NCBI GenBank assembly: GCA_023957975.1
Contig: JAMLGM010000008.1
Span: 124,001 to 188,000, forward strand
Direction: 5' to 3'
DNA: 64,000 nt
Origin: Microthrixaceae bacterium
GTDB lineage: Bacteria > Actinomycetota > Acidimicrobiia > Acidimicrobiales > Microtrichaceae
Numbering within the stretch: the stretch's first letter is position 1; every line of letters starts with the position of its first letter. The notes below the pieces were generated by a model. That model had not been told where the DNA came from and searched no databases. It was given only the letters and a program-made list of their open reading frames with translations. Positions 1 through 8,425 of the stretch are shown in pieces. A program made the translations under genes and the position numbers.

Positions 1-359
1 TGGCGGCGTTCGGGACCTGTGCCGGGGCGATCCTTTTGTCGCACCACATCGCGGATGGCCGAGCGGACCAACGCTGCTTCAGCGGCCTCGACATCGACGT
101 GCGGCGCAATGGTTACGGTCGACAGATCGACTCCTTCGAGACCGACCTGGCCATCCGCGGGTTCGAAGACCCGTTCCACGCCACGTTCATCCGGGCCCCC
201 GTGATCGAGCGCTGCGGGGAGGGGGTCGAGGTGCTTGCGAGCGCTCGCGACCAGCCCGTCGTGGTTCGCCAAGGTCGCGTCATTGCAACGACTTTTCATC
301 CAGAACTTGGTGAAGATGACCGTCTGCACCGCTATTTTCTGTCCGTACTCGGCGAGTAG
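1..359 (+). CDS. pdxT: PdxT, glutaminase subunit of PLP synthase (3' part)
   Basis: This is the C-terminal part of the class I glutamine amidotransferase that supplies ammonia to PdxS for pyridoxal 5'-phosphate synthesis. The gene is cut by the window edge, and its frame is open from base 3. The nucleophile motif GTCAGAILL is visible at the left edge. It is followed by DVRRNGYGRQIDSFE and by the His-Glu dyad in TFHPEL near the C-terminus, all in the order expected for PdxT. The stop TAG lies 10 bases before the yebC ATG, so the two are probably co-transcribed. The pdxT-yebC order is common in actinobacteria. Confidence 0.9.
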   Translation, partial: AAFGTCAGAILLSHHIADGRADQRCFSGLDIDVRRNGYGRQIDSFETDLAIRGFEDPFHATFIRAPVIERCGEGVEVLASARDQPVVVRQGRVIATTFHPELGEDDRLHRYFLSVLGE

Positions 360-369
360 GAGAACTGCC

Positions 370-1119
370 ATGTCAGGCCATTCCAAGTGGGCAACCATCA
401 AGCACAAGAAGGGCGCAGCGGACAAGGCGAGAGGTAAGCAGTTCGCAAAGCTCATCAAGCAGGTTGAAGTGGCGGCTCGACAGGGCGGCGGCGACGTCGA
501 TTCCAACCCGACGTTGCGCACCATGTTCCAGAAGGCCCGGGCGGCCTCGGTGCCGCTCGACACGATCGAACGCGCCGTCAAGCGCGGCACCGGCGAACTT
601 GAGGGCGTCGATTACCAAGAGGTGTCCTATGAGGGGTACGCCCCCGGCGGGGTGGCGGTGTACGTCGAAGCGCTGACCGACAACCGAAATCGGACCGGAC
701 CCGAAATTCGTACGACGTTTTCGAAGAACGGTGGGTCGATTGCCGAGCCGGGTGCGGTGTCGTGGCAGTTCGAACGCAAGGGGCTCATCGTCATCGACGG
801 ATCCGCGGACGAGGAGGAGCTGATGCTCGTTGCGCTCGAGGCCGGGGCCGAGGACATCTCCCGCAACGGCGACGACTGGAACGTGGTGACGCCTCCGTCG
901 GAGCTGCACACGGTGGGAACGGAGCTCGAGGCGGGTGGGTTTGCTCCGAAGTCGAGCGACCTGACGATGCTGCCGTCGTCCACGATCACCATCGATACGT
1001 TGTCGGCCGCCCAGGCCGTGTTGAAGGTGATCGAGGCGCTCGACGACCACGACGATGTGCAGGAGGTCTACTCCAACTTCGATATTTCCGAGGAAATCCT
1101 CGCCGAGTTGGCGGGGTGA
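370..1119 (+). CDS. yebC: YebC/PmpR-family regulatory or ribosome-associated protein
   Basis: A 249-residue protein of the YebC/TACO1 family, which has been described as a DNA-binding regulator and more recently as a translation factor for proline-rich stretches. The start is fixed by the invariant N-terminus MSGHSKWATIKHKKGA. The reading frame extends further upstream, but that part has no family similarity. Family motifs such as GYAPGGVAVYVEALTDN and the NGGSIAEPGAVSW region are intact, and the length is normal. AGGAG lies just upstream of the ATG. The gene follows pdxT closely. In many bacteria yebC precedes ruvC; here a peroxiredoxin follows instead. Confidence 0.95.
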   Translation: MSGHSKWATIKHKKGAADKARGKQFAKLIKQVEVAARQGGGDVDSNPTLRTMFQKARAASVPLDTIERAVKRGTGELEGVDYQEVSYEGYAPGGVAVYVEALTDNRNRTGPEIRTTFSKNGGSIAEPGAVSWQFERKGLIVIDGSADEEELMLVALEAGAEDISRNGDDWNVVTPPSELHTVGTELEAGGFAPKSSDLTMLPSSTITIDTLSAAQAVLKVIEALDDHDDVQEVYSNFDISEEILAELAG

Positions 1120-1123
1120 TCCC

Positions 1124-1702
1124 GTGAGCACGTCACGGTCGGGGCACGCTGGGGAGCCTGGAGCGCCCGGGGAGCCCGGCGGTTCGGGGGAGCCCGGCGT
1201 CTCGGGGGAGCCGGGGGAGTTGCGCGTCGGCGAAGCCGCTCCGCCGTTCTCGCTGGAGGGCATCGACGGGCGCACCGGGGATCTCGGCGAGTGGTCGCTG
1301 TCGGACTTCGAAGGAGCTCCGCTGGTGTTGGCGTTCTACCCGGCGGATGACACACCGGTGTGTACCGCGCAGCTCAAGAGCTATACCGAACACGTCGGTC
1401 TGCTGGCGGAGTCGGGCGCGGCACTCGTGGCGATTTCGCCGCAGGACCCGCAGAGCCACCGCCGATTCGCGGCGGCGCACGGGGGGTTCGCGTTTCCGCT
1501 CCTCAGCGATATCGACCGTAGCGTCGGTGCCGATTACGCGGTGTTGGGGTTGTTGGATCTGTATCGCCGCACCGTGGTGATCGTCGACGCCGAGGGTTGC
1601 ATCGCCGCCATCCATCGCTCGATCGGTCCCGGTTCGGGGTATCAGCCGCTCGCCGAGATGCTCGATGCTCTGGCGAGTTCGGTTCGCACTGGGTCGCAGT
1701 GA
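1124..1702 (+). CDS. Peroxiredoxin with collagen-like N-terminal leader
   Basis: A 192-residue AhpC/TSA-fold thiol peroxidase, predicted to reduce peroxides in the cytoplasm. The peroxidatic cysteine is C80 in the motif DDTPVCTAQ. There is no second cysteine at the usual PrxQ resolving position, which suggests a 1-Cys or AhpE-like mechanism. Residues 10-33 are a run of Gly-Glu-Pro-Gly triplets (GEPGAPGEPGGSGEPG), an unusual collagen-like extension before the domain starts at about residue 35. GTG 1124 is chosen because it lies five bases after the yebC stop. A start inside the yebC coding region is possible but unlikely. Confidence 0.85.
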   Translation: MSTSRSGHAGEPGAPGEPGGSGEPGVSGEPGELRVGEAAPPFSLEGIDGRTGDLGEWSLSDFEGAPLVLAFYPADDTPVCTAQLKSYTEHVGLLAESGAALVAISPQDPQSHRRFAAAHGGFAFPLLSDIDRSVGADYAVLGLLDLYRRTVVIVDAEGCIAAIHRSIGPGSGYQPLAEMLDALASSVRTGSQ

Positions 1703-1737
1703 GCCGCACTGAGTTGCACTGGGCCGCACTGAGTTGT
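1688..1737 (+). repeat. Short tandem repeat across the peroxiredoxin stop
   Basis: Degenerate repeats of about 14 to 20 bases built on GCCGCACTGAGTTG run across the TGA at 1700-1702 and on into the spacer. It is one of several short arrays in this window placed on a gene's 3' end. Confidence 0.6.
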
Positions 1738-1755
1738 TGTGGAATGATTGCGCGT

Positions 1756-2259
1756 ATGGACGTGCTGAGCGAGAAGCGAATCATTGAGGTCGGCCGGGTT
1801 CATACAGCGGTCGTGAAAGGCACAGTCGCCTTTGCCGACATCACTTCGTTCTTCGACAGGGTGTTCACTGCCGTACCCGCCGCAATTCACGCTGCGGGGG
1901 TAGTGCCGGCGGGACCTGCCTTTGCCCGTTACAACTCACATCCCACCGACACCGTTGACATCGAGGCGGGTTTCGCCGTTTCAGAGCCTTACGAAGGGGC
2001 TTCGGAGGTCTCGGTTGGTGAGGACGGCGTTGTGGCTGGTGAGCTGCCGGCGGGTCGTGTCGCGACGGCAACGCTTCGGGGCGGATACGACCTCCTCTCC
2101 GCTGCGTGGCCCGAGATGATCGGCTGGGTCATGTCGCAGGGTGAGCACCCGGGTGAGGTGTCGTGGGAGGTGTACGTCACGGAACCGACCCCCGATGCCG
2201 ACCCGGCAGCGATGATCACCGAGTTGTATTGCACCCTTCTGGAGCGGTCGAGTACTTGA
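1756..2259 (+). CDS. GyrI-like small-molecule-binding domain protein
   Basis: A 167-residue stand-alone protein resembling the GyrI/AraC effector-binding fold (SOUL/GyrI type). Supporting features are the N-terminal strand IIEVGRVHTAVVKGTVAF, a central VDIEAGFAVSEP strand, GRVATATLRGGYDLLSAAWPEM, and a C-terminal WEVYVTEP strand with TELYCTLL. Members of this fold bind small ligands or gyrase; the ligand here is unknown. ATG 1756 matches the start of the conserved domain, and an in-frame ATG at 1744 is an alternative. The 3' end runs into a tandem array that contains the stop codon. Confidence 0.7.
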   Translation: MDVLSEKRIIEVGRVHTAVVKGTVAFADITSFFDRVFTAVPAAIHAAGVVPAGPAFARYNSHPTDTVDIEAGFAVSEPYEGASEVSVGEDGVVAGELPAGRVATATLRGGYDLLSAAWPEMIGWVMSQGEHPGEVSWEVYVTEPTPDADPAAMITELYCTLLERSST

Positions 2260-2289
2260 GCGGTCGAGTTCTTGAAAGGTCGAGTGCGG
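2242..2289 (+). repeat. 16-bp tandem repeat covering a stop codon
   Basis: Three 16-base units (GAGCGGTCGAGTACTT, a copy with one change, and a more diverged copy) begin inside the last codons of the GyrI-like gene. The TGA stop is formed at the junction of units 1 and 2. Confidence 0.75.
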
Positions 2290-2310
2290 GCGAGGCGGCT
2301 ACCGGGGGTG

Positions 2311-3180
2311 TTATGCCTCGTTGGCGACCCCGAGGAGGCGTGCCCGCGTGACCGAACGTACGCCGCGGGTGAGGCTCACAACCGCGAACGCCCAGGCGAT
2401 GGCCCCGACCCAGATGCCGGCGTTGGTCTGCCCGAACACCGCCCCGGATGACTGCCCGTAGGCGATACCGATCAACGGCAGGCTGATGAGGCCGGAGGCC
2501 TGTTGGGCTGCAGCGGTCGATCGAACCGTCGCCGAGAGCCGAAGCACCAGCGACAAGGTCAGCGCGAGGAACGGGGGGATGATCCACAGCACCATGACCC
2601 ACCATTGGGCCGTGGGGAAGAACCAGCCTCCGACGGCGGGACCGGCGATCGTGTTGACCAGCACCGAGTAACACCCGAATCCCACCAGGGTGGTGAGGTA
2701 GCCCGGAACAAAGCTGGCGATGAGCTTGCCGAGGTAGATTTCGCGGGCCGAGGCGGGGGAGTGGGCGAGGAATTCGCCCGTGCCTCGCTCTCGTTCGCCG
2801 ACGATGGTGGCGGCGCCGACCGCGGTGGAGATCGTGATCGGCACGATGACCGCCACGGGGGCGAACAGGAACACCGACAGCGCGTAGAGGGTTTGGCCGC
2901 CCTCGTCGATGCGCGAGATCTGCGCCTGCGCCGACTTCGGCAGCACCCGCAGCGACTGGGAGACCTGAGTGACGACCTCGGTGTCACCCCACGACGACAC
3001 GGTGAGTAACAGGATCGCGGGCAGCACGATGAAGAACAATGAGCCCAGCAGCGCCATCGGGATCCAGTAGTCCTTGGCGCCGGCGAGCTGTTTGAGTTCA
3101 GTGCGGGCGACGACCCACATTCGGTGGCCGCTGAATCTCGGCCGAGTGATCGGTGTAGTCGTCATGTTGGTCGCGGTCAT
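2311..3180 (-). CDS. ABC-2 type exporter permease
   Basis: A 289-residue integral membrane protein with about six hydrophobic segments. The first is IPMALLGSLFFIVLPAILLL near residue 42, and the last is near residue 265. The motif ATIVGERERGTGEFLAHSP is the hallmark intracellular segment of ABC-2 (NatB/YhaP-like) permeases. It should form the channel of an exporter with the ATPase encoded just upstream. The start codon overlaps that ATPase's stop (ATGA, 3177-3180), so translation is coupled. The substrate cannot be read from sequence; sodium, drugs or lipids are typical for this class. Confidence 0.85.
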   Translation of the reverse strand: MTATNMTTTPITRPRFSGHRMWVVARTELKQLAGAKDYWIPMALLGSLFFIVLPAILLLTVSSWGDTEVVTQVSQSLRVLPKSAQAQISRIDEGGQTLYALSVFLFAPVAVIVPITISTAVGAATIVGERERGTGEFLAHSPASAREIYLGKLIASFVPGYLTTLVGFGCYSVLVNTIAGPAVGGWFFPTAQWWVMVLWIIPPFLALTLSLVLRLSATVRSTAAAQQASGLISLPLIGIAYGQSSGAVFGQTNAGIWVGAIAWAFAVVSLTRGVRSVTRARLLGVANEA

Positions 3181-4364
3181 CGTCGACCTCCTTGGGAGGC
3201 AGAGCCGGCCAGGGCATTGGCATGGGCACGGGCGGGGTTGGCGGCGTGAGCGGGTGCTGCGGTGGGGGCTGCGGTGGGGGCTGCGGGGCGGCCGAAACGG
3301 TCCTGCCCGCGGCCGCTGCGGACGGCGAAGTAGAGCTGTTCGAGAGTGGGAACCACCGGCTCGACCCGCGTGAGCTGAACCCCGTCGGCGACGAGCGAGG
3401 AGACGATGGCCGGGATGCGGCCGATGTCGTCGAGCTGTACCCGGGCGAGGTCGGCACGGTCGTATCCGACGACGCCAGGCCAGGTGGCGATTCGGTCGAG
3501 TTGGTCGGGTGCGACGGCGTCGAACACGACGGTGTCATGGGGCCAGAAGCGTCGGGTGAGTTGAGCGGTGGGCCCTTCACATACGCAGCTACCGGTTTCG
3601 AGGATGACGATGTGATCGGCGAGCCCTTCGGCTTCGGAGAGGAGGTGGGTGCACATCACGACGGTGATGCCGAGGGAGGTCATCTCCCGGATGAGGTCGA
3701 GGACCGCGGCCGAGGATTCCGGGTCGAGGCCCGAGGTTGGCTCGTCGAAGAGCAACAATTCGGGGCGATGTAGCACGGCGCGGGCCAGCGCGAGACGAGT
3801 CTTCATCCCGGTGGAATAGCCGCCGACGAGGTGGTCGAGGGCATGGGTGATGCCGAAGCGCTCTGCGGACTCAGAGACGCGCGAGTCGATGTCACCCCGG
3901 GCGACGCCGTAGAGCTCTGCCGCGTACTCAAGGTTGTCTCGTCCGCTTAGACGGTCATACAACGCCGGCTTCGCGCTGACGACTCCGCAGCGCGGACGCA
4001 CGCTGTCGCCGTCGACGCGAGGGTCGATACCGAACGTTCGGATCGTTCCAGATGGAGAGATCGCGCCGGTGATCGCTCGGATGGCGGTGGTCTTGCCGGC
4101 CCCGTTGGGCCCGAGCAGGACGGTGATGCCGCCCGAGGGGACATCGAAGGACAGCGAGTTGAGGGCAGTGACTTCGCCGAATCGATGCGTCACGTGCCGC
4201 AACGACACGACAGCGTCGGCATTCGGTTGGGCCGCTGTCGGATGGGACACTGGCGACTGCTGGGCTGACGGCGGCTGGACTGATGACTGTTGGGCTGACG
4301 GCGGGTGAGCTACAGACTGCTGGGAGAGCGGCTGGCGAGATGGCGAACGGCGAAAAGGCGGCAC
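3177..4364 (-). CDS. ABC-2 type exporter ATP-binding protein
   Basis: A 395-residue ATPase that would energise the adjacent permease. Walker A is GPNGAGKTT at 85-93, the signature is the exporter variant YSTGMKTRLALARA near 183, Walker B is LLLFDEPTSGLD near 203, and the H-loop is CTHLLSEAEG. Two unusual low-complexity regions flank the domain. The N-terminal 45 residues carry repeats of PPSAQQS, and the C-terminal tail is rich in Ala-Pro-Thr and Ala-His-Ala. The repeats make the exact start uncertain, since an internal start near residue 49 would remove them. No regulator gene is adjacent. Confidence 0.88.
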   Translation of the reverse strand: MPPFRRSPSRQPLSQQSVAHPPSAQQSSVQPPSAQQSPVSHPTAAQPNADAVVSLRHVTHRFGEVTALNSLSFDVPSGGITVLLGPNGAGKTTAIRAITGAISPSGTIRTFGIDPRVDGDSVRPRCGVVSAKPALYDRLSGRDNLEYAAELYGVARGDIDSRVSESAERFGITHALDHLVGGYSTGMKTRLALARAVLHRPELLLFDEPTSGLDPESSAAVLDLIREMTSLGITVVMCTHLLSEAEGLADHIVILETGSCVCEGPTAQLTRRFWPHDTVVFDAVAPDQLDRIATWPGVVGYDRADLARVQLDDIGRIPAIVSSLVADGVQLTRVEPVVPTLEQLYFAVRSGRGQDRFGRPAAPTAAPTAAPAHAANPARAHANALAGSASQGGRR

Positions 4365-4537
4365 ATCGATCTATCGGCACGAACCCTGCATCCCTACAGC
4401 CCACGGGAGTCAGCCGGTTTGCGTGCGCGCCGTTCGTGTGCGCGCCGTTCGTGTGCGCGCCAAGGGCCCCTGATGAGGGGTCGCTGTTTAGGGGGCCCGT
4501 GTTGAGGGGTTCGTGAGTCGTTTCGGGCGGCGCCGGT

Positions 4538-6037
4538 TCATTGGCGTATCGGTGGTTGGGGTGGTCGTGCTGGGGTGAGGGAGAGTTGCCCGGCGGTGGC
4601 TCGCCTGGCCCTCGTCGCTCCTCCGGTTCGTCCGGTCCCACCTGAGCCTCGGCTGGAGGCTGACCTGCGGGCGTCGTGGGGTCGGTACATGCGGGTGTTG
4701 GGGGTGGCGGCCATGCGGTCGTAGCGGTGTCGGATGGTGGCGATCGCTTCGGCCAAATCGACGGTTCCGCCGCGGACTTTCACCTTCGGTCGGGCGGGTG
4801 GTTCGGGTTCTGCCGCGAGTTCTTCGGGGATGGGGCCTTGGCGTTGTACCCCGTGTTGTTGCCCCCAGATAGTGATGCCACAGGGGTGGGTGTAGAGGGT
4901 CCATCCGTCGGTGGTGATGTGCATGGCCCATCCGACGCGGTGCACCAGTCCGTGGTGGTGTCGGCACAGACACGCCAGGTTGTTCACCGCGGTGGAGCCG
5001 CCGTTGCGGTGATGGCGAACATGGTGGGCTTCGGTCTGTTGTGCGGGTGCTTCACAGCCGGGAAAACAACACCCCCCGTCACGCGCTGCGAGTGCGGCGC
5101 GTTGCGCGTCGGTGGCTAACCGGACGCTATGGCCAACATCGAGCGGTTGGCCGAGCGAGTCCGACAGGACGGCGCGGAGTTCTGGGTCACACATCATCCG
5201 TTCGATCACGTCGGCGGTGAGTGGATCACCCGTAGGTGAATAGGCGCGTGGTTGGCCGTGTTCGTCGGCTTGCAGGATGATGGTGACTTCGGCGGTTCCT
5301 GGCCGGTAGTTACCCGACAGGGTGAACTGGGTGCCGAACCGGCACAGGTCCATCAACGCTTTCGCCCGCAACTGGGATTCTGACGTCGTCGGTGACCCGC
5401 CGAATTGTTCGGCGTCGTTGCGGACCTGTTTACGGTGACGTGCGGTGGCGTCGGTGATGGCCTGGCGTACAACCTCGGCGTAGTCGCCGAAGAACTCTCC
5501 GACGACCTCTACGCCGATGACACCGTCGGGGCCGTGAATGTCGCGTAGGTCGAGCCAGGACTCTTCTGCTGGTGGGGCGGGTTCGGTGCCGTCGGTGTCG
5601 ACGAGGCGTGCCAACGCGGCGATGACCTTTTCCCATTTCGCGAACGTCAAATGCTCGGCCAGATCCAACATGGGCCCGGCGTTGTCGGACCAGGTGGGTT
5701 CGATACGCGGGTTCGACCACCGGCCGATCACCACCAGATGATCAAACCCCGCAACACCGGAGCGGAGCCGGTCCAACACGTCGGGCCGATACCGGCGCCG
5801 AACCGCCCGAGCGACCGACACCCGACGCGCCGCGGTCACACCGGAACAACGAGCCGTCTTGGACACCCAGGCTTTGGTGGACAGGCCCTCGACGATGTCG
5901 GTCATCCCAACAGCGTCCAGTTCGCCCAACGCGTCGATCATGTGCAGATCCAAACGGCGTTGCAGTTCGAACAACACCGCAACATCGTCGATCCCGGAAC
6001 CCAGGCTATTCAGTTCGCTGTCGAAGCCCTCGAACAT
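4538..6037 (-). CDS. DUF222/HNH endonuclease, 13E12-repeat type (copy 1)
   Basis: A 499-residue protein with an N-terminal DUF222 region (about 1-300) and a C-terminal HNH nuclease domain. HNH residues are visible: C323/C324 and C328, the HH pair in TEAHHVRHH, the Asn in AVNNLACLCRHHHGLVH, and the final His cluster. The C-terminal 70 residues are Arg/Ser-rich and unconserved. The family includes the mycobacterial 13E12 repeat proteins, whose role is poorly understood. The start (ATG at 6037) is set by alignment with the second copy at 22475-23974, which has the same length. The frame runs upstream to 6217, but the extra part is not conserved. Confidence 0.9.
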   Translation of the reverse strand: MFEGFDSELNSLGSGIDDVAVLFELQRRLDLHMIDALGELDAVGMTDIVEGLSTKAWVSKTARCSGVTAARRVSVARAVRRRYRPDVLDRLRSGVAGFDHLVVIGRWSNPRIEPTWSDNAGPMLDLAEHLTFAKWEKVIAALARLVDTDGTEPAPPAEESWLDLRDIHGPDGVIGVEVVGEFFGDYAEVVRQAITDATARHRKQVRNDAEQFGGSPTTSESQLRAKALMDLCRFGTQFTLSGNYRPGTAEVTIILQADEHGQPRAYSPTGDPLTADVIERMMCDPELRAVLSDSLGQPLDVGHSVRLATDAQRAALAARDGGCCFPGCEAPAQQTEAHHVRHHRNGGSTAVNNLACLCRHHHGLVHRVGWAMHITTDGWTLYTHPCGITIWGQQHGVQRQGPIPEELAAEPEPPARPKVKVRGGTVDLAEAIATIRHRYDRMAATPNTRMYRPHDARRSASSRGSGGTGRTGGATRARRATAGQLSLTPARPPQPPIRQ

Positions 6038-6146
6038 GCGTTTGATACTAAACGGAACCCCCGACAGCCAAGCCCCGGAGGTTGAAAATGCTCGGGAATC
6101 AAGGCCCGGACGGTTCGGACATGACCCCGGGTCGTAGGGTGGCGCC

Positions 6147-7094
6147 ATGATCTTCGGAACGTTCATACCGCAGGGTTGGAAGATGGAACTCGCGGGGATT
6201 CCCGACGACCAGGACAAATGGGCAGCGACGATGCGCGTCGCGAGACTGGCCGACGAACTCGGCTACGACTCGATCTGGGTGTACGACCACGTCCACAACG
6301 TCCCCGTGCCGGCGAACGAAGCGGTTTTCGAATGCTGGACGACCCTCGCAGCGGTCAGCCAGGTCACCGAGCGCGTGCGTCTCGGTCAGATGGTGAGCTG
6401 TGCCCCGTATCGAAACCCGGCACTCACGGCAAAGATCACGGCCACCCTCGATGTGGTCAGCGGCGGCCGCCTCGATTTCGGTGTGGGGGCGGGTTGGTAT
6501 CAACAGGAGTTCGAGGCCTACGGGTACGACTATCCCGACAACCGCGATCGACTCCAGTCGCTCAAGGAGGCCGTGGAAATCACCAAGCTCATGTGGACCG
6601 AGCCGGAGGCGACCTATGACGGTCGAATCCATTCCGTTCGTGGGGCACAGTGCGATCCGAAGCCGTTACAGAAGTTGCCGCCGATCTGGATCGGTGGGGG
6701 TGGGGAGCGTGTGACGTTGCGCATCGTCGCCAGGCATGCGGACCGCTCGAATTTCGGAGGAAAGCTCGACGAGTGGGCGCACAAGTGCGAGGTGCTCAAA
6801 GCGCATTGTGCCGAGGTCGGTCGCGACTACGACGAAATCGTCAAGACCTGGTCGCCGTCGTTGCTCGTACGCGAGTCCGAGTCCGACTTGCCGATCGAAT
6901 CGATGGGGGCGTGGGGTGAGCCGTATGACAGTTGGGTCGAAGGTAACCTCATCGGGACCCCCGAGCAGGTTGTCGAGAAGCTTGAGGCCTACCAGCGCCT
7001 CGGCCTCGGTGGAGTGGTGCCGTGGATTGCGGATCTTCCCGACACCGAGACGTTGGAACTCTTCGCGACCCAGGTGATGCCACAGTTTCGGTGA
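6147..7094 (+). CDS. LLM-class (F420/flavin-dependent) oxidoreductase
   Basis: A 315-residue luciferase-like monooxygenase-fold protein. N-terminal MIFGTFIPQGWKMEL and the YDSIWVYDH, ATLDVVSGGRLDFGVGAGWYQQEF and PPIWIGGGGERVTLRIVARHAD motifs are typical of the F420-dependent LLM subfamily, with GxGAGW binding the cofactor. The length is normal. The substrate cannot be predicted. The gene stands alone between the HNH repeat gene and the decayed island; its 3' end abuts the truncated minus-strand secreted-protein gene. Confidence 0.9.
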   Translation: MIFGTFIPQGWKMELAGIPDDQDKWAATMRVARLADELGYDSIWVYDHVHNVPVPANEAVFECWTTLAAVSQVTERVRLGQMVSCAPYRNPALTAKITATLDVVSGGRLDFGVGAGWYQQEFEAYGYDYPDNRDRLQSLKEAVEITKLMWTEPEATYDGRIHSVRGAQCDPKPLQKLPPIWIGGGGERVTLRIVARHADRSNFGGKLDEWAHKCEVLKAHCAEVGRDYDEIVKTWSPSLLVRESESDLPIESMGAWGEPYDSWVEGNLIGTPEQVVEKLEAYQRLGLGGVVPWIADLPDTETLELFATQVMPQFR

Positions 7095-7251
7095 GTACCG
7101 AGCGGCAGTCGCTGGTCGTTCCGTTGATTTGAACACGTCCCGAGAATGAACCCGTCGTAGATGCCTGTGCCGCTGCGGCCGTCGTCGTGCCGGCGAGGAA
7201 CAACACGGCAAGGACGAAGACCAGCAAGGGCGCAAACCGACGGAACGTCAA
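7095..7251 (-). pseudogene. 5' remnant of a secreted protein gene
   Basis: A TTG start at 7251 overlaps the stop of the upstream gene by four bases (TTGA). The first 40 residues are a clear Sec signal peptide, with basic MTFRRF, a hydrophobic core and an AAAAQA cleavage region. After about residue 50 the frame runs into the antisense of the LLM oxidoreductase and loses any protein-like character. It therefore looks like a gene cut off at about 7095-7130. It is the fourth member of a translationally coupled minus-strand series. Confidence 0.5.
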
Positions 7252-7670
7252 TTGAGTTCTGCAACTCGACGGGCGTATTCACGCACGAAGATCGCCAGCG
7301 CTTGCGAATCGCGTTCCGCAAGCGCCCCGAGGTGATCCTCATCTTCGACAAGCTCGGCGTACCCCCACAGCGCGCCGCATGGCTGCACCCAGAGCTCCCG
7401 GCCCGTCGCCCGGATGCCGGGGTACAGCGCGAACCGCCAACCGTCGGGCATCTCGTCCGAGCCCGGCTCGAACAGCGCCAACGGTGGGGTGCACGGCTTT
7501 CCCCAGTCGTCGCGAACCAAGGCGAACAGCACGCTTTCCCAAAGACCCATGCCTGCCACGACGTACTCGGCGCCGACGGTCAGCGGGTACGTCTCTTCGA
7601 AGTCGGCCATGCGGCCGCGTTGCTCATCAGGCAGCGCAGACGACCTGTTGAAGGCGCACGTGAGTTTCAT
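7248..7670 (-). CDS. Hypothetical cytoplasmic protein, immunity-protein-like
   Basis: A 140-residue soluble, acidic, Trp-rich protein with no signal peptide. It contains YVVAGMGLWESVLFALVRDDWG, WRFALYPGIRATGRELW and a C-terminal helix. No family is assigned with confidence. Its start (ATG, 7668-7670) overlaps by four bases the end of the broken secreted-protein gene, the usual arrangement of an immunity gene after its toxin. The role is inferred from size, acidity and coupling only. Confidence 0.6.
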   Translation of the reverse strand: MKLTCAFNRSSALPDEQRGRMADFEETYPLTVGAEYVVAGMGLWESVLFALVRDDWGKPCTPPLALFEPGSDEMPDGWRFALYPGIRATGRELWVQPCGALWGYAELVEDEDHLGALAERDSQALAIFVREYARRVAELN

Positions 7671-8425
7671 CCGGCGCTCGTGAACGTGAAGTCGTCGACG
7701 GCGCCGGTGATGTTGTTTCGGACGTAGTACATCTCGACGCCGTTGACGTTCTGGGCCATCTTCACCCAGCCCTCGGCGGCCGGCCACCGAGCGTCGGTCA
7801 TGGTCACCCGCACGCGTACACCTGCAGGTGCCGCACGAACCTCAGTCATCGCAAGTTGCTCGGTCAGGTTCCCGGGCGTGACCCTCCCGTAGAGCCCAGC
7901 CAACCGACCTCAGCGCTCCAGACGGCTGCACCGGCAGAAGGTCGTCCAAGGAGCTTTTGGCGTTGGTGAGGTTTTTGGTTGTGTTGACGCCGGCAGGGCG
8001 ATTCACAGCCATGTGTTTGGTCGCGTTTGGATGCACCGAGAACTTCTGACCAGCTACCGACAGGTCGAAGCTCTCCGGTACCAGCGTTCCCGGCCAATTC
8101 GGCCCCACATTCGACGCCCACCACCAGTCATCGGCTACGCCTGTTCCTCTTGGGGTACCTGTGCGCGACATGGGGTCGTAGTTGCACGATGGGCCGCGAC
8201 GGTCGACGCAGCGATGCCGTCCACGCCTTCGAAGGCCTGGGCGAGAGCCTCTTCAGCAGAGGGTCGAACGCCAGCGGACGTACGTGCGGCACCTGACGTG
8301 TCGTAGTCGTAGGGGGCGGCTGTGCGTTCTCCGGCCGGTGCCGCTGCAGCCGATGTTGACAGAACGCCCAGATCGAGGGCGAGCAGGAGCCCGACAACGA
8401 ACAGAAGCGACCGGCGGACGATCAT
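7667..8425 (-). pseudogene. Frameshifted secreted toxin-like protein
   Basis: Three minus-strand segments in different frames form one product. Segment 1 (8425-8185) begins with a signal peptide (MIVRRSLLFVVGLLLALDLG, then a TSAAAAPA cleavage region). Segment 2 (about 8184-7900) has NYDPMSRTGTPRGTG, DDWWWASNVGPNWPGTLVPE and KFSVHPNATKHMAVN. Segment 3 (7903-7667) has GRVTPGNLTEQLAMTEVRA, GWVKMAQNVNG and a terminal TGAVDDFTF. A missing base near 8183 and a second shift near 7890-7900 are needed to join them. The PNATKHM and GWVKMAQNVNG motifs resemble secreted polymorphic-toxin-type proteins. ATGA overlaps at both ends tie it to its neighbours. It is either decayed or mis-sequenced. Confidence 0.6.

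Noticed and set aside
235-369. YebC with a 45-residue N-terminal extension
   Set aside because: It would overlap the pdxT coding region, and the conserved MSGHSKW start is at 370.
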